This document shows positions 25,683-36,362 of a stretch of 64,000 nucleotides of DNA, piece after piece. Under the pieces are notes generated by a model. That model did no database searches and was not told the origin of the DNA. It saw only the letters and a program-made list of their open reading frames with translations. The DNA comes from Streptomyces tsukubensis (GTDB taxonomy: Bacteria; Actinomycetota; Actinomycetes; Streptomycetales; Streptomycetaceae). Position numbers and translations under genes: made by a program. The stretch is taken from positions 4,734,501 to 4,798,500 of the forward strand of contig NZ_CP020700.1 in the NCBI RefSeq assembly GCF_003932715.1. Reading direction: 5' to 3'. Position 1 is the first letter of the stretch. Every line of letters starts with the position of its first letter.

Positions 25683-27073
25683 TGACCTTGTCCACCGAAT
25701 ACGGAGACCGAGACCAGGCCGGAGCCGGAACCGGCGGCGAGAGCAGCCCGGAGAAGCTCCTCGCCCCCGTCCTCTCCGCCTTCTGGGACGACGCCCGCTC
25801 CTGGACGCTGGACACCTACCGGCGGCACGAGGGCTACGAGGGACTGCGCAAGGCCCTCGCGATGACACCCGACGAAGTCATCGCCTACGTCAAGGACTCG
25901 GGCCTCCGCGGCCGCGGCGGCGCCGGCTTCCCCACCGGAATGAAGTGGCAGTTCATTCCGCAGGGCGACGGCAAGCCCCACTATCTTGTTGTCAACGCCG
26001 ACGAATCGGAGCCCGGGACCTGCAAGGACATCCCGCTCCTCTTCGCGAACCCGCATTCCCTCATCGAGGGGATGATCATCGCCTGCTACGCGATCCGCTC
26101 GAACCACGCCTTCATCTATCTCCGCGGCGAGGTCGTGCCCGTACTCCGCCGGCTCCACGAAGCGGTACGGGAGGCGTACGAAGCGGGCTACCTCGGCAGG
26201 AACGTCCTCGGCAGCGGACTCGACCTCGACATCACGGTGCACGCGGGTGCGGGCGCGTACATCTGCGGTGAGGAGACCGCACTGCTGGACTCCCTGGAGG
26301 GACGGCGCGGCCAGCCCCGGCTGCGGCCCCCCTTCCCCGCGGTCGCCGGACTGTACGCATGCCCCACTGTCGTCAACAACGTCGAGTCCATCGCATCGGT
26401 TCCCGCGATCCTCAACCGGGGCAAGGACTGGTTCCGTTCGATGGGCAGCGAGAAGTCCGCGGGCTTCACGCTCTACTCCCTCAGCGGCCATGTCGCCAAC
26501 CCCGGCCAGTACGAGGCCCCCCTCGGGATCACCCTGCGCCAGCTCCTCGACATGAGCGGCGGGATGCGCCCCGGCCACCGGCTGAAGTTCTGGACCCCCG
26601 GCGGCTCCTCCACCCCCCTGCTGACCGAGGCCCATCTCGACGTACCCCTCGACTACGAGGGCGTCGGCGCCGCCGGGTCCATGCTCGGCACCAAGGCCCT
26701 CCAGTGCTTCGACGAGACCACCTGCGTCGTCCGCGCCGTCACCCGCTGGACCGAGTTCTACGCCCACGAGTCCTGCGGCAAGTGCACCCCCTGCCGCGAA
26801 GGCACCTACTGGCTGGTCCAGCTGATGCGCGATATCGAGGCGGGCCAGGGCGTCGCCGCCGACCTCGACAAGCTCAACGACATCGCCGACAACATCAACG
26901 GCAAGTCGTTCTGCGCCCTCGGCGACGGCGCCGCGTCCCCGATCTTCTCGTCGCTCCAGTACTTCCGCGAGGAGTACGAGCGGCACCTCGACGGCCGCGG
27001 CTGCCCGTTCGACCCCCGCAAGTCGACCGTCTGGGCCGACCGGAACCCCACCACCACGGAGGTGAACGCATGA
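25682..27073 (+). CDS. nuoF: NADH-quinone oxidoreductase subunit F
   Basis: This 463-residue 51-kDa subunit binds NADH, FMN and cluster N3. [16 protein letters not shown] near residue 75 is the NADH/FMN region and [13 protein letters not shown] near 100 the FMN contact. [19 protein letters not shown] lies near 190. The [4Fe-4S] ligands lie in [12 protein letters not shown] near 363 and the later C in [12 protein letters not shown] 25682 shares one base with the nuoE TGA. Confidence 0.98.
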   Translation: MTLSTEYGDRDQAGAGTGGESSPEKLLAPVLSAFWDDARSWTLDTYRRHEGYEGLRKALAMTPDEVIAYVKDSGLRGRGGAGFPTGMKWQFIPQGDGKPHYLVVNADESEPGTCKDIPLLFANPHSLIEGMIIACYAIRSNHAFIYLRGEVVPVLRRLHEAVREAYEAGYLGRNVLGSGLDLDITVHAGAGAYICGEETALLDSLEGRRGQPRLRPPFPAVAGLYACPTVVNNVESIASVPAILNRGKDWFRSMGSEKSAGFTLYSLSGHVANPGQYEAPLGITLRQLLDMSGGMRPGHRLKFWTPGGSSTPLLTEAHLDVPLDYEGVGAAGSMLGTKALQCFDETTCVVRAVTRWTEFYAHESCGKCTPCREGTYWLVQLMRDIEAGQGVAADLDKLNDIADNINGKSFCALGDGAASPIFSSLQYFREEYERHLDGRGCPFDPRKSTVWADRNPTTTEVNA

Positions 27074-29574
27074 CGGTGACCACCAGCGCTCCCTCCGGGG
27101 GCGACCAGGTCCCGGTGCCGCCCGAGGACCTCGTGACGCTGAGCATCGACGGCACCGAGATCAGCGTCCCCAAGGGGACCCTGGTCATCCGCGCCGCCGA
27201 ACTCCTCGGCATCGAGATCCCCCGCTTCTGCGACCACCCCCTCCTCGACCCGGCCGGCGCCTGCCGCCAGTGCATCGTCGAGGTCGAGGGCCAGCGCAAG
27301 CCGATGGCGTCCTGCACCATCACCTGTACCGACGGCATGGTCGTCCGCTCGCAGCTCACCTCGCCCGTCGCCGAGAAGGCGCAGAAGGGCGTGATGGAGC
27401 TGCTGCTGATCAACCATCCGCTGGACTGCCCGGTCTGCGACAAGGGTGGCGAGTGCCCGCTCCAGAACCAGGCCATGTCCCACGGCGACACCGACTCCCG
27501 CTTCGACGGAAAGAAGCGGACGTACGAGAAGCCGGTCGCGATCTCCACCCAGGTGCTGCTGGACCGGGAGCGGTGCGTGCTCTGCGCCCGCTGCACCCGC
27601 TTCTCCAACCAGATCGCCGGCGACCCGATGATCGAACTCATCGAGCGCGGCGCGCTCCAGCAGGTCGGCACCGGCGAGGGCGACCCCTTCGAGTCGTACT
27701 TCTCCGGAAACACCATCCAGATCTGCCCGGTCGGCGCGCTCACCTCCGCCGCGTACCGCTTCCGCTCCCGCCCCTTCGACCTGGTCTCCTCGCCGAGCGT
27801 CTGCGAGCACTGCGCCGGCGGCTGCGCCACCCGCACCGACCACCGGCGCGGCAAGGTGATGCGCAGGCTGGCCGCCGACGACCCCGAGGTCAACGAGGAG
27901 TGGATCTGCGACAAGGGGAGGTTCGGCTTCCGGTACGCCCAGCGGCCGGACCGGCTCACCACCCCGCTGGTCCGCGGCGACGACGGCGAACTCGCGCCCG
28001 CGAGCTGGCCGGAGGCGCTGGCCGCGGCCGCCGCGGGACTGGCCGCCGCCCGCGGCCGGGCCGGAGTCCTCACCGGCGGCCGGCTGACCGTCGAGGACTC
28101 CTACGCGTACGCCAAGTTCGCCCGGGTCGCCCTCGACACCAACGACATCGACTTCCGGGCCCGCGTCCACTCCTCCGAGGAGGCCGACTTCCTGGCCGCC
28201 CGGGTCGCCGGTCGCGGCCGTGACCTCGACGGCAGCGGAGTCACCTACTCCGTACTGGAGCAGGCACCCGCCGTCCTCCTCGTCGGCTTCGAGTCCGAGG
28301 AGGAGGCCCCCGGCGTCTTCCTCAGGCTCCGCAAGGCCCACCGCACCCGCGGACAGCGGACCTATGCGCTGGCCACCCACGCCACCCGCGGGCTGACGAA
28401 GGCGGGCGGCACCCTGCTGTCCGCCGCGCCCGGCACCGAGACCGAATGGCTGGACGCGCTCAGCGGCAGCGTCGGACTCGAAGGCGACGGCGAACGGGCC
28501 GCCGCCGACCTCCGCCGCGACGGCGCCGTGATCGTCGTCGGTGAACGGCTCGCGGGCGTCCCCGGCGGGCTGACCGCCGCGGTCCGCACCGCCACCGCCA
28601 CCGGCGCCCGGCTGGTGTGGATCCCGCGCCGGGCCGGGGAGCGCGGCGCGGTGGAGGCGGGCGCGATCCCGTCCCTGCTGCCCGGCGGCCGCCCGGCCAC
28701 CGATCCGCGGGCCCGCGAGGAGACCGCCGAGGCCTGGCGGGTACGGGAACTCCCGCACGGCTACGGCCGCGACACCGGCCAGATCATCGAGGCCGCGGCC
28801 ACCGGTGAAATCGCCGCACTCGTCGTCGCCGGAGTCGAGGCCGCCGATCTGCCCGACCCGGCCCGCGCCCGCACGGCCCTGGACGCCGTCGGCTTCCTGG
28901 TCTCCCTGGAGCAGCGGCCCACCGAGATCACCCGGCGGGCGGACGTCGTCCTCCCCATTGCCGCGGTCGCCGAGAAGGCGGGCACCTTCCTCAACTGGGA
29001 GGGCCGGGCCCGGCTCTTCGAGGCGGCCCTCAAGCCCGAGCAGATGACCCGCAGCCTCGCGCCCGGCGACGCCCGGGTGCTGCACATGCTCGCCGACGCC
29101 ATGGACATCCACTTCGCCCTGCCCGATCTGAAGGCAGTACGGAACGAGATGGACCGGCTCGGCGCCTGGACCGGCCCCCGGGCCGGCGAGCCCATGGAGG
29201 CCTCCCAGCCCGTACCGCGTGCCGGCGAGGGCGAAGCGGTACTCGCCGGGCACCGGCTCCTGCTCGACCAGGGCCTGCTCCAGCAGGGCGACGAGGCGCT
29301 CGCGGGCACCCGGCACGCCGCCGTCGCCCGGCTCTCGGCCGCCACCGCCGCCGAGACCGGGGTCAAGGACGGCGACGAGCTGACCGTCACCGGACCCGCC
29401 GGTTCCGTCACCCTGCCCCTCGAAGTGACCGAGATGCCCGACCGGGTGGTGTGGCTGCCGCTGAACTCCACCGGCGGCGGCGTCGCCTCCGACACCGGGG
29501 TGCTGCCGGGCCGCCTGGTCAGGATCGGCCCCGCCGCCGCGGCGGCGACGGATGCGCCGGAGGTGCGCTCATGA
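27070..29574 (+). CDS. nuoG: NADH-quinone oxidoreductase subunit G
   Basis: This 834-residue 75-kDa subunit carries several clusters. A ferredoxin-type [2Fe-2S] site is in [16 protein letters not shown] near residue 55. His-plus-three-Cys N5 is in [15 protein letters not shown] near 115, and N4 in CVLCARC with CPVGAL near 170-220. [11 protein letters not shown]...WICDKG near 245 gives the extra N7 cluster in the molybdopterin-oxidoreductase-like part. The remaining domain (250-834) has lost molybdopterin function in this family. ATG 27070 overlaps the nuoF stop by ATGA. Confidence 0.98.
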   Translation: MTVTTSAPSGGDQVPVPPEDLVTLSIDGTEISVPKGTLVIRAAELLGIEIPRFCDHPLLDPAGACRQCIVEVEGQRKPMASCTITCTDGMVVRSQLTSPVAEKAQKGVMELLLINHPLDCPVCDKGGECPLQNQAMSHGDTDSRFDGKKRTYEKPVAISTQVLLDRERCVLCARCTRFSNQIAGDPMIELIERGALQQVGTGEGDPFESYFSGNTIQICPVGALTSAAYRFRSRPFDLVSSPSVCEHCAGGCATRTDHRRGKVMRRLAADDPEVNEEWICDKGRFGFRYAQRPDRLTTPLVRGDDGELAPASWPEALAAAAAGLAAARGRAGVLTGGRLTVEDSYAYAKFARVALDTNDIDFRARVHSSEEADFLAARVAGRGRDLDGSGVTYSVLEQAPAVLLVGFESEEEAPGVFLRLRKAHRTRGQRTYALATHATRGLTKAGGTLLSAAPGTETEWLDALSGSVGLEGDGERAAADLRRDGAVIVVGERLAGVPGGLTAAVRTATATGARLVWIPRRAGERGAVEAGAIPSLLPGGRPATDPRAREETAEAWRVRELPHGYGRDTGQIIEAAATGEIAALVVAGVEAADLPDPARARTALDAVGFLVSLEQRPTEITRRADVVLPIAAVAEKAGTFLNWEGRARLFEAALKPEQMTRSLAPGDARVLHMLADAMDIHFALPDLKAVRNEMDRLGAWTGPRAGEPMEASQPVPRAGEGEAVLAGHRLLLDQGLLQQGDEALAGTRHAAVARLSAATAAETGVKDGDELTVTGPAGSVTLPLEVTEMPDRVVWLPLNSTGGGVASDTGVLPGRLVRIGPAAAAATDAPEVRS

Positions 29575-30971
29575 CCGGCCCGACGCTGAACGTCATCGCG
29601 GCCGAGGACCTGTCGATGTTCGGGCGCGACCCCTGGTGGCTGATCGTCATCAAGGCCGTGTTCTGCTTCGCGTTCCTGATGCTGACCGTGCTGTTCTCCA
29701 TCGTCTGGGAACGCAAGGTCGTCGCCTGGATGCAGCTCCGCATCGGCCCCAACCGGCACGGCCCCTGGGGCATGCTCCAGTCCCTCGCCGACGGCATCAA
29801 GCTGATGCTGAAGGAAGACGTCATCGTCAAGCGCGCGGACAAGGTCGTCTACGTCCTCGCGCCGATCATCGCCGCCATCCCGGCGTTCATGGCGATCGCC
29901 GTCATCCCCTTCGGACCCTCGGGCAACGAGGTCTCCATCTTCGGGCAGCGCACCACGATGCAGCTGACCGACCTGCCGATCGCGATGCTGTACGTCCTCG
30001 CCATCGCCTCGGTCGGGATCTACGGCATCGTCCTCGCGGGCTGGTCCTCCGGCTCCACCTATCCGCTGCTCGGCGGGCTCCGCTCCTGCGCGCAGATGAT
30101 CTCGTACGAGATCGCGATGGGCGCCGCCTTCGCCTCCGTGTTCCTCTACTCCGGGTCGATGTCGACATCGGCGATCGTCGAGGCACAGGCGGACCGCTGG
30201 TTCATCGTCCTGCTGCCCGTCTCGTTCATCATCTACGTCGTCACCATGGTCGGAGAGACCAACCGGGCGCCGTTCGACATGCCGGAGTCCGAGGGCGACC
30301 TGGTCGGCGGCTTCAACACCGAGTACAGCTCCATCAAGTTCGCGATGTTCATGCTGGCGGAGTACGTCAACATGGTCACCGTCTCCGCCGTGTCCGTCAC
30401 CCTCTTCCTCGGCGGCTGGCGCGCCCCCTACCCGATCTCCACCTTCTGGGAGGGCGCGAACCACGGCTGGTGGCCGCTGCTCTGGTTCGTCATCAAGGTG
30501 CAGCTGCTGCTCTTCTTCTTCATCTGGCTGCGCGGCACGCTGCCACGGGTCCGCTACGACCAGCTGATGAAGCTGGGCTGGAAGGTCCTCATCCCGGTCT
30601 CGGTGGTCTGGCTGATGCTGGTCGCCACCGTGCGCGCACTGCGGAACGAGGACTACGACTTCCAGCAGATCCTGCTCTACGTGGGCGGCGCGATCATCGC
30701 CGTACTGCTGCTCTCTTTCCTCGCGGACATGTTCCGCGGCGGGAAGGAACGGCAGGCCGAGGCCGCGGCGGCGAAGGAGCCGCCGGTGCCCTTCGACCCG
30801 ATGGCGGGCGGCTATCCCGTACCGCCGCTGCCCGGACAGAGCCTGCCGCCGGTGCCGCGAAGGCGGCCGAGGCGGGAGCGCGAACTCATTGTCAGTGGCG
30901 GGGTCAATACTGTGAGTGACGGTCCGGACGGCGGACAGGCGCATGACGGAAAGGAGGCCGACGGTGTCTGA
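29571..30971 (+). CDS. nuoH: NADH-quinone oxidoreductase subunit H
   Basis: This 466-residue membrane subunit links the quinone site to the proton channels. Eight or so helices are evident, with the signatures [22 protein letters not shown] near residue 60, [25 protein letters not shown] near 225 and [18 protein letters not shown] near 325. The final ~75 residues are hydrophilic and Pro/Arg-rich, an extension common in actinobacteria. ATG 29571 overlaps the nuoG stop. Confidence 0.98.
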   Translation: MTGPTLNVIAAEDLSMFGRDPWWLIVIKAVFCFAFLMLTVLFSIVWERKVVAWMQLRIGPNRHGPWGMLQSLADGIKLMLKEDVIVKRADKVVYVLAPIIAAIPAFMAIAVIPFGPSGNEVSIFGQRTTMQLTDLPIAMLYVLAIASVGIYGIVLAGWSSGSTYPLLGGLRSCAQMISYEIAMGAAFASVFLYSGSMSTSAIVEAQADRWFIVLLPVSFIIYVVTMVGETNRAPFDMPESEGDLVGGFNTEYSSIKFAMFMLAEYVNMVTVSAVSVTLFLGGWRAPYPISTFWEGANHGWWPLLWFVIKVQLLLFFFIWLRGTLPRVRYDQLMKLGWKVLIPVSVVWLMLVATVRALRNEDYDFQQILLYVGGAIIAVLLLSFLADMFRGGKERQAEAAAAKEPPVPFDPMAGGYPVPPLPGQSLPPVPRRRPRRERELIVSGGVNTVSDGPDGGQAHDGKEADGV

Positions 30972-31635
30972 ACGAGCGGAGAACTCCCCGGGTTCGGAGC
31001 TGCCGGAACTGCCGGAAGGGACAACGGGCGCTCCGGGACCCTCGGACCCCGGCCAGGAAACGGGCGAGAAGTTCCTGAATCCGGTCGCCGGCTTCGGCGT
31101 GACCTTCAAGGCCATGTTCAAGAAGCGGCTGACCGAGCAGTATCCGGAGCAGCAGAAGGTCACCGCGCCGCGCTTCCACGGCCGGCACCAGCTGAACCGC
31201 CATCCGGACGGCCTGGAGAAGTGCATCGGCTGCGAGCTGTGCGCGTGGGCCTGTCCCGCCGACGCCATCTACGTCGAGGGCGCGGACAACACGGACGAGG
31301 AGCGTTACTCCCCGGGCGAGCGCTACGGCCGCGTCTACCAGATCAACTACGCCCGCTGCATCCTCTGCGGGCTCTGCATCGAGGCCTGCCCGACCCGGGC
31401 GCTGACGATGACGAACGACTTCGAACTGGCCGACAGCTCCCGCGAGAACCTCATCTACACCAAGGAGCAGCTGCTCGCCGGTCTGGACGACCGCATGGTC
31501 GACACCCCCCACGCCATCTACCCCGGTATGGACGAGCAGGACTACTACCGGGGGCTGGTCACCGAGGCCGCCCCCGGGACGGTCCCCCAGGTCGCCGTCT
31601 CCAAGGGGGAGAAGGGCGAGGAGGTGGACGCATGA
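30964..31635 (+). CDS. nuoI: NADH-quinone oxidoreductase subunit I
   Basis: This 223-residue 8Fe ferredoxin-like subunit has two [4Fe-4S] motifs, [16 protein letters not shown] near residue 82 and [16 protein letters not shown] near 127, binding N6a and N6b, which pass electrons to N2. GTG 30964 is chosen for the strong ribosome site GGAAAGGAGG; it overlaps nuoH by 8 nt. The ~45 residues before the conserved core are acidic and Pro-rich. Confidence 0.98.
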   Translation: MSERAENSPGSELPELPEGTTGAPGPSDPGQETGEKFLNPVAGFGVTFKAMFKKRLTEQYPEQQKVTAPRFHGRHQLNRHPDGLEKCIGCELCAWACPADAIYVEGADNTDEERYSPGERYGRVYQINYARCILCGLCIEACPTRALTMTNDFELADSSRENLIYTKEQLLAGLDDRMVDTPHAIYPGMDEQDYYRGLVTEAAPGTVPQVAVSKGEKGEEVDA

Positions 31636-32585
31636 CCGGCCTGCGTACGACCGGGCTCGACCCCGCCGGTCTGACCTCCCTGGCCGCGGCGTCGACCACC
31701 TCGACCGGCGAAGCCGTCCAGTTCTGGATCCTCGGCACGGTCGCCGTCATCGGCGCCCTCTGCACGATCCTGATGCGGCGGGCCGTGCACAGCGCGCTCT
31801 GCCTCGCGGCGACCATGATCATCCTCGCGGTGTTCTACCTCGCCAACGGCGCCTACTTCCTGGGCGTCGTCCAGATCGTGGTCTACACGGGCGCGATCAT
31901 GATGCTGTTCCTCTTCGTCGTGATGCTCGTCGGCGTCACCGCCGCGGACTCCCTGAAGGAGACCCTGAAGGGGCAGCGCTGGCTGGCCGCGCTCTGCGGA
32001 CTCGGCTTCGGCGTTCTGCTGATCGCCGGTATCGGCAACGCCTCGCTGCAGACCTTCAACGGCCTGGGCGCGGCGAACGCCGCCCACGGCGGCAATGTCG
32101 AGGGCCTGGCCGCCCTGCTGTTCACCAAGTACGTCTTCGCGTTCGAGATCACCGGTGCCCTGCTGATCACGGCCGCCGTCGGTGCCATGGTGCTCACGCA
32201 CCGGGAGCGCACCGAGCGCGCCCTGACCCAGCGGGAGCTGGCCGAGCAGCGGGTCCGCGAGGGCAAGCACCTGCCGCCGCTGCCCGCCCCCGGTGTCTAC
32301 GCCCGGCACAACGCCGTGGACATCGCCGCCCTGCTGCCCGACGGCACCCCGTCCGAGCTCTCCGTCAGCCGCACCCTGCGCGAGCGCGGCCAGATCCGCG
32401 ATGTGTCCGCCGAGGCGATGGCCGATCTGAAGGCGCTGGAGCAGCGTTCGGAGGAGCGGCTCGGCCGGGAGCCCGGCAATGTCGCCGTCGCCGGCCGCGA
32501 GTCCGCGGCCGGGCAGGGCGCCGCCCGGGACTCCGACACCGACACCGACGGACGCGACCGGGACGAAGAGGAGGCCAGTCGGTGA
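31632..32585 (+). CDS. nuoJ: NADH-quinone oxidoreductase subunit J, long C-terminal tail
   Basis: This 317-residue membrane subunit has five predicted helices in the first ~185 residues, including the pi-bulge helix region [17 protein letters not shown] near residue 80. The remaining ~130 residues are hydrophilic, starting at [22 protein letters not shown] and ending in an Asp/Glu-rich stretch. Most NuoJ proteins are 160-280 residues, so the tail is long. ATG 31632 overlaps the nuoI stop (ATGA); nuoK begins within its TGA. Confidence 0.97.
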   Translation: MTGLRTTGLDPAGLTSLAAASTTSTGEAVQFWILGTVAVIGALCTILMRRAVHSALCLAATMIILAVFYLANGAYFLGVVQIVVYTGAIMMLFLFVVMLVGVTAADSLKETLKGQRWLAALCGLGFGVLLIAGIGNASLQTFNGLGAANAAHGGNVEGLAALLFTKYVFAFEITGALLITAAVGAMVLTHRERTERALTQRELAEQRVREGKHLPPLPAPGVYARHNAVDIAALLPDGTPSELSVSRTLRERGQIRDVSAEAMADLKALEQRSEERLGREPGNVAVAGRESAAGQGAARDSDTDTDGRDRDEEEASR

Positions 32586-32881
32586 ATCCGGTCAACTACC
32601 TCTACCTCGCCGCCCTGCTGTTCACCATCGGCGCGGCCGGGGTCCTGATCAGGCGGAACGCCATCGTGGTGTTCATGTGCATCGAGCTGATGCTCAACGC
32701 CTGCAATCTCTCGCTGGTCGCGTTCTCCCGGATGCACGGCAATCTCGACGGCCAGATCATCGCCTTCTTCACGATGGTCGTCGCCGCCGCGGAAGTCGTG
32801 GTGGGGCTCGCGATCATCGTGTCGCTGTTCCGTTCCCGCCACTCGGCCTCGGTCGACGACGCCAGCCTGATGAAGCTGTGA
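32582..32881 (+). CDS. nuoK: NADH-quinone oxidoreductase subunit K
   Basis: This 99-residue membrane subunit has three helices. The conserved glutamates are present in [15 protein letters not shown] near residue 35 and [11 protein letters not shown] near 65; they take part in proton transfer. GTG 32582 overlaps the nuoJ stop (GTGA). Length and spacing are normal. Confidence 0.97.
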   Translation: MNPVNYLYLAALLFTIGAAGVLIRRNAIVVFMCIELMLNACNLSLVAFSRMHGNLDGQIIAFFTMVVAAAEVVVGLAIIVSLFRSRHSASVDDASLMKL

Positions 32882-32892
32882 GGGGCTGAATC

Positions 32893-34788
32893 GTGGAGAA
32901 CCTGATTGCGCTGCTCATCGCGGCGCCCCTGTTCGGAGCGGCGGTGCTGCTCTGCGGCGGCCGCCGGCTCGACCGGGTCGGCCACTGGATCGGTACGGTG
33001 CTGTCGGCCGCGTCCTTCGGGGTCGGCGCGGTGCTCTTCGCCGAGATGCTCGGCCGCCCCACGGACGACCGGCTGCTGCACCAGAAGCTGTTCAGCTGGA
33101 TCCCGGTCGAGGGTTTCCAGGCGGACATCGCCTTCCAGCTCGACCAGCTGTCGATGACCTTCGTGCTGCTGATCACCGGTGTGGGCACGCTGATCCACAT
33201 CTACTCCATCGGCTATATGGAGCACGACGAGCGCCGGCGCCGCTTCTTCGGCTATCTGAACCTCTTCCTGGCGGCGATGCTGCTGCTGGTGCTCGCCGAC
33301 AACTACCTGCTGCTGTACTTCGGCTGGGAGGGCGTCGGCCTCGCCTCGTACCTCCTGATCGGCTTCTGGCAGCACAAGCCCAGCGCGGCGACCGCGGCGA
33401 AGAAGGCCTTCCTGGTCAACCGGGTCGGTGACATCGGCCTCTCCATCGCCATCATGCTGATGTTCACCACCTTCGGCACCTTCGCCTTCACCCCGGTGCT
33501 GGCCTCGGCCGACGAGGCGAGCTCCGCGACCCTGACCGGCATCGGGCTGATGCTGCTGCTCGCCGCCTGCGGCAAGTCGGCGCAGGTGCCGCTGCAGTCG
33601 TGGCTCGGGGACGCGATGGAGGGCCCGACCCCGGTCTCGGCCCTGATCCACGCGGCGACCATGGTGACCGCGGGCGTCTATCTGATCGTCCGCTCCGGCA
33701 CGATCTTCAACGCCTCGCCGGACGCCCAGCTCGTCGTGGTCATCGTCGGTGCCGTCACCCTGCTCTTCGGTGCGATCGTCGGTTGCGCCAAGGACGACAT
33801 CAAGAAGGCCCTCGCCGGATCGACGATGTCGCAGATCGGCTACATGATCCTGGCCGCCGGACTGGGCCCGATCGGCTATGTCTTCGCCATCATGCACCTG
33901 GTCACCCACGGCTTCTTCAAGGCCGGGCTCTTCCTCGGCGCGGGCTCCGTGATGCACGGCATGAACGACGAAGTCGACATGCGGAAGTACGGCGGCCTGC
34001 GGAAGTACATGCCGGTCACCTTCGTCACCTTCGGCCTCGGCTATCTCGCCATCATCGGCTTCCCCGGTCTGTCCGGCTTCTTCTCCAAGGACATGATCAT
34101 CGAAGCGGCGTTCGCCAAGGGCGGCACCGAGGGCTGGATCCTCGGTGGCGTCACCCTGCTCGGCGCGGCCATCACCGCCTTCTACATGACCCGGGTGATG
34201 CTGCTGACCTTCTTCGGCGAGAAGCGCTGGCAGCCCGACGCCAAGGGCGAACTGCCCCATCCGCACGAGTCCCCGAAGAGCATGACGATCCCCATGATCG
34301 TGCTGGCCTTCGGCTCGGTGTTCGCCGGCGGCTTCTTCAGCATCGGTGACCGCTTCGTGCACTGGCTGGCCCCGGTCACCGGCGAAAGCCACGGCAATCC
34401 GCCGGTCAGCGCCCTCACCGTCACCATCTCCACGGTCGTGGTGATGGTCGTCGGCGTCGGCATCGCCTGGGGGATGTACGGACGGCGGCCGGTGCCGGTC
34501 ACCGCTCCCCGCGGCTCGCTGCTCACCCGGGCCGCCCGCCGCGATCTCCTCCAGGACGACTTCAACCACGTGGTCCTGGTCCGCGGCGGCGAGCACCTCA
34601 CCCGTTCCCTGGTCTATGTCGACCACACCCTGGTGGACGGCGTCGTCAACGGCACGGCGGCGTCCGTCGGCGGACTCTCCGGCCGGCTGCGCAAGCTCCA
34701 GAACGGCTACGTCCGCTCGTACGCCGTCTCGATGTTCGGAGGTACGGCGGTGCTGATCGCCGCGACCCTGCTGATGAGGGCGGTGTAA
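32893..34788 (+). CDS. nuoL: NADH-quinone oxidoreductase subunit L
   Basis: This 631-residue antiporter-like subunit has about 16 helices and the distal amphipathic arm. The catalytic Glu is in [18 protein letters not shown] near residue 138, and the channel Lys in [17 protein letters not shown] near 160. The broken-helix His region lies in [32 protein letters not shown] (235-265). GTG 32893 begins 11 nt after nuoK. It pumps one proton per cycle. Confidence 0.98.
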   Translation: MENLIALLIAAPLFGAAVLLCGGRRLDRVGHWIGTVLSAASFGVGAVLFAEMLGRPTDDRLLHQKLFSWIPVEGFQADIAFQLDQLSMTFVLLITGVGTLIHIYSIGYMEHDERRRRFFGYLNLFLAAMLLLVLADNYLLLYFGWEGVGLASYLLIGFWQHKPSAATAAKKAFLVNRVGDIGLSIAIMLMFTTFGTFAFTPVLASADEASSATLTGIGLMLLLAACGKSAQVPLQSWLGDAMEGPTPVSALIHAATMVTAGVYLIVRSGTIFNASPDAQLVVVIVGAVTLLFGAIVGCAKDDIKKALAGSTMSQIGYMILAAGLGPIGYVFAIMHLVTHGFFKAGLFLGAGSVMHGMNDEVDMRKYGGLRKYMPVTFVTFGLGYLAIIGFPGLSGFFSKDMIIEAAFAKGGTEGWILGGVTLLGAAITAFYMTRVMLLTFFGEKRWQPDAKGELPHPHESPKSMTIPMIVLAFGSVFAGGFFSIGDRFVHWLAPVTGESHGNPPVSALTVTISTVVVMVVGVGIAWGMYGRRPVPVTAPRGSLLTRAARRDLLQDDFNHVVLVRGGEHLTRSLVYVDHTLVDGVVNGTAASVGGLSGRLRKLQNGYVRSYAVSMFGGTAVLIAATLLMRAV

Positions 34789-34793
34789 CTGCG

Positions 34794-36362
34794 ATGTCCT
34801 TCCCGCTCCTTACGGCGACGGCGGTGGTCCCGGCAGTCGGGGCGATCGTCACCGCCGCGGTGCCCGCGGCGCGCAAGGAGGCAGCCAAGTATCTGGCGCT
34901 GCTGTTCTCCCTAGCGACGCTGGCGCTGGCGGCGATCGTCCTGGTCCGGTTCGAACCGGGCGGGGCGCGCTATCAGCTGACCGAGTCCCACAGCTGGATC
35001 GCCGACTTCGGCGTCCGCTACGAACTGGGTGTCGACGGCATCGGGGTCGTGCTGATCGCGCTGACCGCGCTGCTGATCCCCTTCATCATCGTGGCCGGCT
35101 GGAACGACGCCGACCCGGTGGAGACCGGCAACTCCCGCTGGCGGCCGACGCAGGGCTTCTTCGCCCTGATTCTGATGGTCGAGGCGATGGTGATCCTCTC
35201 CTTCGAGGCCACCGACGTCTTCCTCTTCTACATCCTCTTCGAGGCCATGCTCATCCCGATGTACTTCCTCATCGGAGGCTTCGGGGACCGGGCGCACCAG
35301 GGCACCGACGAGAACGCGGCCGCCCAGCGGTCGTACGCGGCGGTCAAGTTCCTGCTGTACAACCTGGTCGGCGGGCTGATCATGCTGGCCGCGGTGATCG
35401 GGCTCTACGTGGTCGCCGGGAGCTTCTCGCTCTCGGAGATCGCCGAGGCCCGGGCCAGTGGCCAGCTCGATATGGCCACCAACACCGAGCGGCTGCTGTT
35501 CCTCGGCTTCTTCTTCGCCTTCGCCATCAAGGCGCCGCTCTGGCCGCTGCACACCTGGCTGCCCAATGCGATGGGCGAGTCCACCGCACCCGTCGCCGTA
35601 CTGATCACCGCGGTCGTCGACAAGGTCGGCACCTTCGCGATGCTCCGCTTCTGTCTCCAGCTCTTCCCGGAGGCCTCGAAGTGGGCCACCCCGGTGATCG
35701 TGGTGCTGGCGCTGATCAGCATCGTGTACGGGGCGCTGCTCGCGGTCGGCCAGCGCGATATCAAGCGGCTGGTGGCCTATGCCTCCATCTCGCACTTCGG
35801 CTTCATCGTCCTGGGCATCTTCGCGATGACCTCCCAGGGCCAGTCCGGAGCCACGCTCTACATGGTCAACCACGGCATCTCGACGGCCGCCCTGATGCTG
35901 GTCGCCGGATTCCTGATCTCCCGGCGGGGTTCGCGGCTCATCGCGGACTACGGCGGAGTGCAGAAGGTGGCGCCCGTACTCGCGGGCACCTTCCTGATCG
36001 GCGGGCTCGCGACCCTGTCCCTGCCGGGACTCGCGCCGTTCGTCTCCGAGTTCCTGGTGCTCGTCGGAACGTTCTCGCGCTATCCGGTCGCGGGGATCGT
36101 CGCCACCTCCGGCATCGTGCTGGCCGCGCTCTACGTCCTCGTCCTCTACCAGCGGACGATGACCGGCCCGGTCAAGGAGGAAGTCAGGAACATGCCCGAT
36201 CTGCGGCCGCGTGAACTGGCGGTCATCACCCCGCTGATCGTGCTGCTGCTCATCCTCGGTGTCTACCCGAAGCCGTTGACGGAGATCGTCGACCCGGCGG
36301 TGGAGCACACCCTGTCCGACGTACAGCAGAAGGACCCCCGGCCGGAGGTGGAGGCCAAGTGA
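34794..36362 (+). CDS. nuoM: NADH-quinone oxidoreductase subunit M
   Basis: This 522-residue antiporter-like subunit has about 14 helices. The catalytic Glu is in LFYILFEAMLIPMYFLIG near residue 150, and LWPLHTWLPNAMGESTAPVAVLITAVVDKVGTF near 250-280 holds the conserved Lys/His region. The gene starts 5 nt after nuoL and overlaps nuoN by GTGA. The ribosome site is weak, so coupling to nuoL is likely. Confidence 0.98.
   Translation: MSFPLLTATAVVPAVGAIVTAAVPAARKEAAKYLALLFSLATLALAAIVLVRFEPGGARYQLTESHSWIADFGVRYELGVDGIGVVLIALTALLIPFIIVAGWNDADPVETGNSRWRPTQGFFALILMVEAMVILSFEATDVFLFYILFEAMLIPMYFLIGGFGDRAHQGTDENAAAQRSYAAVKFLLYNLVGGLIMLAAVIGLYVVAGSFSLSEIAEARASGQLDMATNTERLLFLGFFFAFAIKAPLWPLHTWLPNAMGESTAPVAVLITAVVDKVGTFAMLRFCLQLFPEASKWATPVIVVLALISIVYGALLAVGQRDIKRLVAYASISHFGFIVLGIFAMTSQGQSGATLYMVNHGISTAALMLVAGFLISRRGSRLIADYGGVQKVAPVLAGTFLIGGLATLSLPGLAPFVSEFLVLVGTFSRYPVAGIVATSGIVLAALYVLVLYQRTMTGPVKEEVRNMPDLRPRELAVITPLIVLLLILGVYPKPLTEIVDPAVEHTLSDVQQKDPRPEVEAK

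Noticed and set aside
26806..34626. Several 600-840-codon minus-strand frames across the nuo operon
   Set aside because: They mirror strongly conserved complex I genes and show low-complexity Gly, Asp and Arg-rich products without motifs.
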